Virus record (IMG/VR): IMGVR_UViG_3300047312_000152
Span: 1 to 28,530 of that record
DNA length: 28,530 bases
Reading direction: 5' to 3' (one strand)
Source: a virus
Both the position numbers and the translations under genes were made by a program. The notes below the pieces were generated by a model. It did no database searches. It had not been told where the DNA came from and saw only the letters and a list, made by a program, of their open reading frames with translations. Positions 21,577 through 27,969 of this stretch are shown piece by piece. Position 1 is the first letter of the stretch; every line of letters starts with the position of its first letter.

Positions 21577-22103
21577 GCCTCCCTCGCCGCCGCGCAGAAC
21601 GCGATACTGCCCGCTAGCCGCGACCCCTGATACAGTCCCCATGTCACCCACCCCGGATCGAGGCAGAACACCCACCAGAGCAGCAGTCCGTAACCGAAGC
21701 TGATAGCCAGCGCGAGGCCGAGCGGCGTACCGTAGAGGGTGCGGTAGGCGGTGAGGACGATGGCGAGGTCGGCCGCGGAGACGAGGACCAGGTCGCGGCC
21801 AGTCCACGCACCGAGCCAGACGGCCGCGAGGCTCACGAGGGTCAGGAGTCCGATGACGTTCATAGCCGCCATCAGGGGCAGGAGCGCGTAGGCGATCAGG
21901 CCCGCTTGCGCCAGCGGGTAGAGGTTGCCGATCAGGTCGGGGCTGACCCAGTGGGCGGCGGTATCAGCCACGAAGCTGACGCCGAACGCCGCGGCGAGCA
22001 GCCAGTGGGTCCGTGACCGGGAGCGCCGGACCGCCAGCCAGAGCAGCGGGATCGCGCCGATCCAGTGGGTCAGCTCCCCCACCCACCAGTGCGGGTCCCT
22101 CAC
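21573..22103 (-). CDS. Polytopic membrane protein (176 aa)
   Basis: GTG start at 22103 overlaps the preceding TGA (GTGA); the longer frame is shadow. It has about five or six hydrophobic helices (such as LTHWIGAIPLLWLAV, LLPLMAAMNVIGLLTLVSL, ALAISFGYGLLLWWVF). It is larger than typical holins; it could be a membrane transporter-like, superinfection-exclusion or lysis protein. Position between small membrane genes and the spanin-like gene supports an envelope role. Confidence 0.65.
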   Translation of the reverse strand: MRDPHWWVGELTHWIGAIPLLWLAVRRSRSRTHWLLAAAFGVSFVADTAAHWVSPDLIGNLYPLAQAGLIAYALLPLMAAMNVIGLLTLVSLAAVWLGAWTGRDLVLVSAADLAIVLTAYRTLYGTPLGLALAISFGYGLLLWWVFCLDPGWVTWGLYQGSRLAGSIAFCAAAREA

Positions 22104-22357
22104 GGGCAATCGGTAAAGGGCGGGCAGCGGTGCGAATTGTTGGTGCCGCCGCCGCCATCGAACGCGATCACCACATCCGGCCCCGGCTTCACGATGGCAA
22201 TGATCTGCGCGGGGACGCCGTGCGGCTTGATGTAGAGGGTGGCACCCTCGCCACCAGAAATGAGATCGGCCAGGATGCGGCCGGTTTCCTCGGGGCCGAA
22301 GCCCCAGCAGTGGGGCAGCGGCGGGCCGTGTTCGGACTCCATCATGGGGTCGGTCAT
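22100..22357 (-). CDS. Small hypothetical protein (85 aa)
   Basis: ATG at 22357 overlaps the preceding stop. It starts MTDPMMESEHGPP and contains a strand-rich middle (GATLYIKPHGVPAQIIAIV) followed by DGGGGTNNSHRCPPFTDCP. Two Cys near the end might form a disulphide. No family recognised. Confidence 0.6.
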   Translation of the reverse strand: MTDPMMESEHGPPLPHCWGFGPEETGRILADLISGGEGATLYIKPHGVPAQIIAIVKPGPDVVIAFDGGGGTNNSHRCPPFTDCP

Positions 22358-22602
22358 ATGAAGGTTTCCTCCTCGGGTAGATCCTCAAGGAACCGGGGGA
22401 AGTGCTGCCGTATCTCCTGAATCACCAGCCGCTGCGTGTCGCGGGCCGCGCTGATTTCCTCAAGTAGCCGCTGGTTGCTGGCGCGGGTCAGGTTGTTATC
22501 CGCCTCCCGACGCCGGGTATGGTACTCCTCCAGAAAGATGAGCGCCACGAGGGCCAACCACTGCGCGATGACCAGACCGAACCCAACCTCGTTAGCGACC
22601 AC
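22354..22602 (-). CDS. Small membrane-anchored coiled-coil protein (82 aa)
   Basis: The start is uncertain; GTG at 22602 overlaps the end of the upstream gene and gives VANEVGFGLVIAQWLALVALI, an N-terminal membrane helix (about 6-23), followed by an amphipathic, Arg/Glu-rich coiled coil to the end. This form resembles the membrane-anchored gene pair before it, as in phage lysis cassettes. Function unknown. Confidence 0.55.
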   Translation of the reverse strand: MVANEVGFGLVIAQWLALVALIFLEEYHTRRREADNNLTRASNQRLLEEISAARDTQRLVIQEIRQHFPRFLEDLPEEETFI

Positions 22603-22798
22603 CGCGCCGCTCGAGGGCGTTAAAACGCTCTTCCAGGTGCTCAAATCGTTGGACGAGATCATCGACCTTCCCATCTAGCGCCGCGAGCGCCGAGTCAATA
22701 TGTCCCGCCCAATGAGCGGCCTTGAACACGACGACGCCGATGCCGATCGTCTGGAAGATGATGCCGAGCAGGAGGCCGATTTGCCCGAGGTCCATCAT
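22592..22798 (-). CDS. Small membrane-anchored coiled-coil protein (68 aa)
   Basis: ATG at 22798 overlaps the stop of the DUF5675 gene. Residues about 6-26 (LGLLLGIIFQTIGIGVVVF-type) form a membrane helix; the rest is a coiled coil (KVDDLVQRFEHLEERFNAL). It has the look of a XhlA-like or spanin-like partner protein in lysis cassettes. The exact role is unproven. Confidence 0.6.
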   Translation of the reverse strand: MMDLGQIGLLLGIIFQTIGIGVVVFKAAHWAGHIDSALAALDGKVDDLVQRFEHLEERFNALERRGGR

Positions 22799-23241
22799 GG
22801 CAGCCCCGGCGCCCACGCGATGACCAGCATAGCCTCGTTGTCGTCCTCGAGGTATTCCATGAACCGAGCGTGCGCTTCCTTGCTCCGGAGGACGGCTTGC
22901 TTCACGACTTTGGACGCGCCGGTATCCTCGTCGCGGTCCACCATGATCTCGCCCCGGACGAGCCCGACCAGGATGCAGCCCTCGACGTCTTCCTCGGTAT
23001 TGCCTGAGTGAATCAGGATGCGGGTGCGGCCCGGTACGTCGGTCACCTCGAACGTGGGGAGGTTGTGCTTAAGGAAGATGGTCCGCTTGAGCCAGTACTT
23101 CCCTTCGGGGATGCAGGAGACGCCGGGCGCGTTATCGCGCCAGTCATCCTCAAGAGTAAAGCAGGAGAAGTCGGGCGCGGTGAGCCGGCCGAACGTGCCA
23201 TCGGCGTTCCGCTCCGTGCGGGTCAGGGTCAGCGTTTTCAC
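22795..23241 (-). CDS. DUF5675-family protein, candidate lysis enzyme
   Basis: 148 aa from a GTG overlapping the preceding TGA. Contains FTLEDDWRDN, CIPEGKYWLK and ILIHSGNTEEDVEGCILVG (76-94), the hallmark blocks of the DUF5675 family found in phages. The His (78) and Cys (89) of IH-GN...GC are spaced like the catalytic His/Cys pair of L,D-transpeptidases, so a peptidoglycan role is a reasonable guess, unproven. No ordinary endolysin (lysozyme, amidase, CHAP) occurs in this window, which makes it the best candidate here. Confidence 0.78.
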   Translation of the reverse strand: MKTLTLTRTERNADGTFGRLTAPDFSCFTLEDDWRDNAPGVSCIPEGKYWLKRTIFLKHNLPTFEVTDVPGRTRILIHSGNTEEDVEGCILVGLVRGEIMVDRDEDTGASKVVKQAVLRSKEAHARFMEYLEDDNEAMLVIAWAPGLP

Positions 23242-23534
23242 TCCGGGACCGCCTGATACCCTGCCGGCCAGTCCGCCGCGCGCACAAGCACCACGAGGTC
23301 TGGTGACTCGCGGACGAACCAGTCGCCCTCGACGGCGAGTCCCGTAGTGAGCGTGAGGACGCCGAGTCGGGGCGTCTGTGCCTGAGTCGACATCCCAGCC
23401 TCGTCCACAAAGCACCCTTGCGGCTTGCCGTCTTCGATGCGTCCGACGCCGATCAGTTCACAGAGCGCACTCCAGTTCTCCCACGAGAGCTGCATCGCGG
23501 CCACCGGCTCGCCGTTCTTCGTCCATGCGCTCAT
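23238..23534 (-). CDS. Hypothetical protein (98 aa)
   Basis: ATG at 23534 overlaps the preceding stop. The N-terminus (MSAWTKNGEPVAAMQLSWEN) resembles short phage proteins of unknown role; a Trp/Glu-rich middle follows. No membrane segment. It lies between a small membrane protein gene and the DUF5675 gene, all overlapping by 4 nt. Confidence 0.6.
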   Translation of the reverse strand: MSAWTKNGEPVAAMQLSWENWSALCELIGVGRIEDGKPQGCFVDEAGMSTQAQTPRLGVLTLTTGLAVEGDWFVRESPDLVVLVRAADWPAGYQAVPE

Positions 23535-23800
23535 TTGGTTGGCTGCTCCTCTGGCATTGTCGGATGGTCTCCAGTCATGCGGGCGACCTGCCCCGCCACC
23601 TTGTCAGCGCCAGAATTGACGGCGGCGTGAATGTCGTCCAGTTTCGCAGTCACGTCGGAGTGCTCGACGGCTCGCGCCTGAATCGCCTCATTCTTGTTGG
23701 TATCGAGGCGCTTGAGGATGACGCTGGTGGCCGCCGTAATCGCCGCCGTGACGACGCCCGCAACTGCCGTGGTGATCGCAATGACCGCACCGTCCGTCAT
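23531..23800 (-). CDS. Small membrane protein, holin-like (89 aa)
   Basis: ATG at 23800 with GGAGACCCT upstream. One hydrophobic helix (about 5-24, AVIAITTAVAGVVTAAITAAT) followed by a basic region and an amphipathic helix (LKRLDTNKNEAIQ) and a negatively charged tail. The size and layout resemble small phage membrane proteins in lysis regions. Holin function is possible, not shown. Confidence 0.6.
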   Translation of the reverse strand: MTDGAVIAITTAVAGVVTAAITAATSVILKRLDTNKNEAIQARAVEHSDVTAKLDDIHAAVNSGADKVAGQVARMTGDHPTMPEEQPTK

Positions 23801-23828
23801 AGGGTCTCCGAGGTGGCTAGGGTCCAAG

Positions 23829-24197
23829 TCACAGCGCCCCCACGGCATGATCGACCAGCACGTAGGCGGCTTCGTCCGGCGTCCGCACCACAGCACCGAT
23901 TCCGCCGAGCGACTTCACCATGCCGAGGAAATTGATCTGCTCGATCGAGGAGCGGCCCCGTTGGGACTTCACTTCAAGTGCGGTGAATAGCCCGACTTTC
24001 TTCCCGACCATCTCAGGCGTGATGACCACCGGCGTAATCCCGATCAGGTCACTGCTGCCAGGGCAGAGCCCACAGCGCACTGGCCGGCCGTCCTTGGTGT
24101 AGAACGTCCCGACGTTATTCCGGAACGTCCGAGCCCCAGACGCCGACAGCCGTATCTGGATCGCCTGCATCGCGTCGCGCTCGGGGTGGCCTCTCAC
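23829..24197 (-). CDS. VRR-NUC domain endonuclease
   Basis: 122 aa from a GTG overlapping the helicase stop. The PD-(D/E)xK-like fold of VRR-NUC nucleases shows as CPGSSDLIGI (Asp50), FTALEVKSQRG (Glu75, Lys77) and SIEQINFLGMVKSLGG (Gln87), the standard order. Small standalone VRR-NUC proteins in phages act on branched or structured DNA, often beside a helicase, as here, where its gene overlaps the helicase gene. The active-site residues are intact. Confidence 0.85.
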   Translation of the reverse strand: MRGHPERDAMQAIQIRLSASGARTFRNNVGTFYTKDGRPVRCGLCPGSSDLIGITPVVITPEMVGKKVGLFTALEVKSQRGRSSIEQINFLGMVKSLGGIGAVVRTPDEAAYVLVDHAVGAL

Positions 24198-25585
24198 GCT
24201 GCCCCCGCCATCTTCCGCTCGCGGTGCCGTATGATCGCGTCGGCCCAGGTATCCGGCCGCGCATACCCCCGCTGGCGGGCGAGCTGGATCAGGTCGTCAC
24301 GGGTCCGCGCCTGCCCCTGCTCCCGGCGCCGCTGCTCTTGGACCTGCACGCGATCCAACTCGACCAACTCGCCCTCGGCTTGCTTCACTTCGCGGGGCTG
24401 GGCCACGAACACATGCTGACAGTAGGTGCAGACCGGCGTCCCGCCGCGCATGGCGCCGAAACACTTCGGACAGACGCGGACACCGCGGTTGCCGTCAGCC
24501 GCCTTCTTCCCGTCCGGCCGTCCCTCGAGCGACCACTCGCGCACCTCGTCGGGAAACCCGTGGCGCATCGTGTTCCCGGCGTGGTCGAGGATCAGCGCCT
24601 CGGTCTTGCCAGGCGCCGGCCGCAGGATGCGCCCGCACTGCTGAAGCCACAGGCCCTCGGACTGGGTGGGCCGGAGTGAGATGCCGACTTCGCAGTGCGG
24701 CACATCGAACCCTTCGCTCACGAGGTCGCAGGAAGTGAGCACCTGAATCTCGCGGCGCATGAACGCCGCTATGATCTGACGGCGCACGAGTCGGTCCAGC
24801 GTACCGTCGACGCTGTAGGCCCGGATCCCCGCCGCCTTGAACTGTGTCGCGACATGCTCGGCATGAGCCACGGAGACACAGAACGCGACCGCCGCCTTGC
24901 CGTCCGCATGGCGCTGGTAGTGGGCGACGGCATCCCCGGTCACGGTCGCGGTGTCGGTTACCGCCGTGAGTTCCGACTTGACGAAGTCACCCATCCGAGT
25001 GTGCAGGCCGTCCGTCTGGATTGTCGGAGGCGCGAAGACGCGCACAGGACACAAGGCCCCCAGTCGCACGAGATCCAGCACGGTCGGGCCGAGGATCATC
25101 GTCTCGAAACATTCGATCAGGCCCTCACCTGAGAGTCGGACCGGCGTGGCCGTGACACCCAACACCTTCGCCGCCGAGAAGTACGCCAGCACCTTGCCCC
25201 AAGTTGTCTTCCCGACCGCATGGTGCGCTTCGTCCACCACGATCAGCGTGAACTTCCCGAGTCGGTGCAACCGCTTGACGACGGTGAACACGGAGCCGAC
25301 CTGCACTGCCCGCTCGAAATGCTCGGGATAGCCAGCCGCCACGATCCCGTGCGAGGTGCCGAACGCGGTAAGTGAGGCAGAAATCTGGTCGATCAATTCG
25401 GCGCGGTGGGCCAGGATCAGGACGCGGCCGTTACGGAGCGCGGCATGGTGAGAGATGTAGGAGAAGATGACCGTCTTGCCGGACCCCGTGGGCGCCACCG
25501 TCAGCACCGACCGATAGCTCTTATACTGGGTACGGATGCGGCCCACCAGATCGTTCTGGTAGGGACGGAGAACTGGCGGCGTCAC
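24194..25585 (-). CDS. SF2 DEAH-type DNA helicase with C-terminal zinc ribbon
   Basis: 463 aa from a GTG overlapping the preceding TGA. Motif Q-like RPYQ, Walker A APTGSGKT (31-38), DEAH (118-121), GVTATP (143-148) and the motif VI block QQCGRILRP (315-323) place it with the SSL2/RAD25-like SF2 helicases of phages. Near the C-terminus CPKC (372-375) and CTYC (386-389) form a zinc ribbon. It likely unwinds DNA for replication or recombination; the nuclease encoded next would cut the structures it makes. Confidence 0.9.
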   Translation of the reverse strand: MTPPVLRPYQNDLVGRIRTQYKSYRSVLTVAPTGSGKTVIFSYISHHAALRNGRVLILAHRAELIDQISASLTAFGTSHGIVAAGYPEHFERAVQVGSVFTVVKRLHRLGKFTLIVVDEAHHAVGKTTWGKVLAYFSAAKVLGVTATPVRLSGEGLIECFETMILGPTVLDLVRLGALCPVRVFAPPTIQTDGLHTRMGDFVKSELTAVTDTATVTGDAVAHYQRHADGKAAVAFCVSVAHAEHVATQFKAAGIRAYSVDGTLDRLVRRQIIAAFMRREIQVLTSCDLVSEGFDVPHCEVGISLRPTQSEGLWLQQCGRILRPAPGKTEALILDHAGNTMRHGFPDEVREWSLEGRPDGKKAADGNRGVRVCPKCFGAMRGGTPVCTYCQHVFVAQPREVKQAEGELVELDRVQVQEQRRREQGQARTRDDLIQLARQRGYARPDTWADAIIRHRERKMAGAA

Positions 25586-25731
25586 CGCACCCGGACCCAA
25601 CGCGCCATGACAGCGTACCGCAACTGGCGCCGGCCGGGGTTATGATAGGCGGACTTCTTCCACCGCTCCTCAGCGGTCGTAGAGAATCCGCGGGGGAGCA
25701 CCCAGGGTCGCACCGGCAGGCCACGCCTCAT
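25582..25731 (-). CDS. Tiny basic protein between repressor and helicase genes (49 aa)
   Basis: ATG at 25731 overlaps the repressor stop (ATGA) and the TGA stop overlaps the helicase GTG, so it is part of the coupled chain. Highly basic (MRRGLPVRPWVLPRGF, then WKKSAYHNPGRRQLRY), without membrane segments. Function unknown; it may bind nucleic acid. Confidence 0.55.
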   Translation of the reverse strand: MRRGLPVRPWVLPRGFSTTAEERWKKSAYHNPGRRQLRYAVMARWVRVR

Positions 25732-26021
25732 GCCAGCCCGCCTTCAATCAGTTCCTGTGGCGTGAGCTTGACGCGGTGTTCCTTGGCGAGCGCCAGGATG
25801 CGGGACTGGTACTGCGCGGGGATCTGACCCTGGGCGCGCCGCGAGGCCGGCGACCACCGCTGCCCCTTCCGACGCTTCGTCGGGACCGGCTGGCCCCAGC
25901 GCCAGGTCGTTGTGTGCGCGACGTGGAGTAACTTGGCGAGCCGGTAATACCCATCGAATCGGGCGAACACCAGTTCGGCCGGCGTCAGCCACTTCGCATC
26001 GGGGGGAGCCATAGTGGTCAT
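25728..26021 (-). CDS. Cro/CI-like repressor (helix-turn-helix, 97 aa)
   Basis: The ATG at 26021 is chosen over the longer frame. Residues about 17-43 (LVFARFDGYYRLAKLLHVAHTTTWRWG) form a helix-turn-helix like the Cro/CI-type phage regulators that end in a segment IPAQYQSRILALAKEHRVKLTPQELI. A basic linker (49-62) lies between. It faces the recombination operon across a divergent region with two operator copies (26040-26057 and 26086-26103), one over its own promoter, so it is likely self-regulating. It is the best candidate for binding CGTTAC-N6-GCAATA at four promoters. Confidence 0.78.
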   Translation of the reverse strand: MTTMAPPDAKWLTPAELVFARFDGYYRLAKLLHVAHTTTWRWGQPVPTKRRKGQRWSPASRRAQGQIPAQYQSRILALAKEHRVKLTPQELIEGGLA

Positions 26022-26026
26022 GGCGC

Positions 26027-26057
26027 AAGATAGGAACCCCGTTACCACAACGCAATA
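26027..26057 (-). promoter_or_regulatory. Repressor promoter with operator
   Basis: On the minus strand TTGCGT (26050-26055) and TATCTT (26027-26032, 4 of 6) are 17 nt apart. The operator CGTTAC-N6-GCAATA (26040-26057, plus strand) covers the -35. The -10 ends 5 nt before the repressor ATG (26021), so the transcript would be leaderless or nearly so, as for lambda cI from PRM. Confidence 0.6.
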
Positions 26058-26068
26058 GCCGAGGGGGC

Positions 26069-26106
26069 TTGCGGAAACCCGCTCACGTTACTACACTGCA
26101 ATACCC
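26069..26106 (+). promoter_or_regulatory. Promoter of recombination operon with operator
   Basis: TTGCGG (26069-26074) and TACACT (26092-26097) are 17 nt apart; both are weak matches (3 and 4 of 6). The TACACT box is the N6 of the operator CGTTAC-TACACT-GCAATA (26086-26103), followed by CCC, the same geometry as in operon A's promoter. Start near 26104 leaves about 32 nt before the ATG with AAGGAGG at 26122-26128. Confidence 0.65.
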
Positions 26107-26135
26107 GCAGGACATACCCCGAAGGAGGAACCCGT

Positions 26136-26651
26136 ATGCCGGACCCGCTGTTGCAGGACATGGTACGGATCGTGAGCGAGGCGCGGAGCCGCGCCGCGAT
26201 CGCGAAACTCACGCTCATGGCGAAGCAGGAGCAGTTCAAGCAGGACCATGCGGCGCTCTATCAGGAAGACTCGGACGCCAGGATCGTCCTCGAGACCGCT
26301 GAGGCCGCACTGCGGAAGTCGGCCAAGGAGCACGTCGACGCCCACAACGGCGTCACATCTGCACTGCCCGCTGGCGTCGGCGCCCGGAAGGGCGTCGACA
26401 TGGACTACGACGTGAAGGAGGCGTTCGCGTGGGCCAAGCAGACCGGCGTCGGCCTCATCCTCGACGCCAAGGCGTTCGAGGTGATCGCCAAGAATACTGA
26501 CCTGCCGTTCGTCAAGAAGACACCGACCATCACGATCACGCTGGCGAAGGATCTGAGCAAGGCGGTCGCGGTGGCTGAGGTGACGGCACCTGTCGCCGCT
26601 CCGGCTCCGGTTGCGGCTCCGGCCACCACCACCGAGGAGGAGCCCTTCTGA
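26136..26651 (+). CDS. Hypothetical protein beside the annealing protein (171 aa)
   Basis: ATG at 26136 behind AAGGAGG. N-terminal half is helical (LLQDMVRIVSEARSRAA; AKQEQFKQDHAALYQ), followed by the block DVKEAFAWAKQTGVGLILDAKAFEVIAKNT and PFVKKTPTITITL, seen in small phage proteins encoded directly before RecT/Erf-like annealing proteins. The tail is an Ala/Pro-rich low-complexity stretch. It may aid recombination or inhibit host nucleases; not established. The stop overlaps the next ATG. Confidence 0.7.
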   Translation: MPDPLLQDMVRIVSEARSRAAIAKLTLMAKQEQFKQDHAALYQEDSDARIVLETAEAALRKSAKEHVDAHNGVTSALPAGVGARKGVDMDYDVKEAFAWAKQTGVGLILDAKAFEVIAKNTDLPFVKKTPTITITLAKDLSKAVAVAEVTAPVAAPAPVAAPATTTEEEPF

Positions 26652-27586
26652 TGACCGCTCCTACCCCAGCAGCCGCCACGGCGGCCCCCAAGCCGGAAAC
26701 CCTCCGCTCGCTCGCGGTCGGCAAGTTGCCGCCCGAAATGCTGGCGGCCGTGCTGCAGGAAACCGAACTCCGGAAGTCCGAGACCGCCGCGACCGTCCTC
26801 GTGGTGCAGGCGAAGGAGTGGGGCAAGAATCTGTCCGAGGCCAGTGTCCGCGCCCTGATCACCTGGGGCAAGGCGTGGGACGTGGATGTCGCAACCGAGG
26901 TCGACATCCTCGGCGGCAACATCTACCGGAACGCGAACTACTACCTCCGGAAGCTGGCGGAGATGGTGGACCTTGAGTTGATCGACTACGCCGTGGCCGA
27001 CTACGTGCATGTCGACGAGCGGCTGACCACCTTGAACACGCAAGCCGCGACGCTGGAGATCGGTCGGCGGCTGGACGAGCGGATCAAGTACGGGCTCCGC
27101 GATGAGTCGGTCGCCATCTGCATCTTCCGGATCAAGCTGCACACGCTGTCCGAGGAAACCATCGGGTTTGCGGAGTGCGGCTGGAAGGGGCCGGGCCGGA
27201 AGCCGGGGAAGCCGGACCCCGTCGGTGACACGGAGCCGGTCAAGACCAGCGTGACCCGCGCCACCCGTCGGGCGATGCGCCAGATCGTGACCCACATCCC
27301 AGCGTTCGAGGCGAAGGAGAACGCACTGGACGAAGCCAGCAAGGCGCTGGGGACTCAGCTCGGCCAGGAGATCCACGACACGAAGGAGGAACTTCGCAAG
27401 CGAAACGAGCGGGTGCCGGTGCCGAGCGACATCGACCCGTCGACTGGCAAGCCGTTCGGGTCTCTCCGGCGCACGGCGACCGTACAGCCCACCCCGCAGT
27501 CCGCTCCGCAGGATGCCCCTGCCCCACAGGCGCCACCGGCGCCGGTACCCCCACCGCCCGAGGATGGAGACCCCGGCGTCGTCTGA
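26651..27586 (+). CDS. RecT-like single-strand annealing protein (probable)
   Basis: 311 aa, ATG with GGAGGAG upstream and a TGATG overlap. Residues about 65-110 read TWGKAWDVDVATEVDILGG then IYRNANYYLRKLA, and about 195-218 SVTRATRRAMRQIVTHIP, which resemble the core of RecT/Bet-type annealing proteins in phages. The last about 60 residues are Pro-rich and probably disordered. It would anneal single strands in phage DNA replication and recombination. Family assignment is by pattern and moderately sure. Confidence 0.6.
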   Translation: MTAPTPAAATAAPKPETLRSLAVGKLPPEMLAAVLQETELRKSETAATVLVVQAKEWGKNLSEASVRALITWGKAWDVDVATEVDILGGNIYRNANYYLRKLAEMVDLELIDYAVADYVHVDERLTTLNTQAATLEIGRRLDERIKYGLRDESVAICIFRIKLHTLSEETIGFAECGWKGPGRKPGKPDPVGDTEPVKTSVTRATRRAMRQIVTHIPAFEAKENALDEASKALGTQLGQEIHDTKEELRKRNERVPVPSDIDPSTGKPFGSLRRTATVQPTPQSAPQDAPAPQAPPAPVPPPPEDGDPGVV

Positions 27587-27598
27587 CCGCTGCGCTTA

Positions 27599-27651
27599 CC
27601 CCCGGCCGGAGACTCCCACGCAGGGAGGGCTCGCGGACAACCGACCGGGGG
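27599..27651. terminator. Convergent hairpin terminator candidate
   Basis: CCCCCGGCCGG (27599-27609) pairs with CCGACCGGGGG (27641-27651) with one mismatch, and an inner stem CTCCC/GGGAG (27613-27617 with 27623-27627) lies within. It sits between the rightward recombination operon and the leftward tail genes. There is no T-run, so termination efficiency is uncertain. Confidence 0.5.
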
Positions 27652-27658
27652 TTCCTCC

Positions 27659-27955
27659 CTACACGATGCAGTACCGGCAGTTCCCGCCCGCCGCCGTGAG
27701 ACGGTAGTACGCCCAGTCCACCGGAGTCTGGTTGATGGTCGAGGCCGCGACGGTGTAGTCGCCGATCGTGGTATTCGCGACGGCCCCCGCTGTGTCCACG
27801 CGCGAGACGGTCACGGTGCAGCCAGCGCCCGCGATTACGGTGAGCGTCGCCCCGCCGCGGGCGTCCAGCACGATCGAAGCACCCGACAGCAGCGTCTGGG
27901 GCAGCACGCCGAACACCTTGTCGATCGGGTCGGTCTCAGGAGGGAAGAGTGGCAT
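27659..27955 (-). CDS. Small tail-region protein (98 aa)
   Basis: ATG at 27955 with AGGA about 8 nt upstream. A run of short beta strands (ASIVLDARGGATLTVIAG, TVTVSRVDTAG) suggests a small beta-sandwich protein, as in virion decoration or tail fibre-associated proteins. It is the last gene of the leftward tail operon, directly before the convergent terminator. Confidence 0.65.
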   Translation of the reverse strand: MPLFPPETDPIDKVFGVLPQTLLSGASIVLDARGGATLTVIAGAGCTVTVSRVDTAGAVANTTIGDYTVAASTINQTPVDWAYYRLTAAGGNCRYCIV

Positions 27956-27969
27956 GTGCGTATCCTAGG

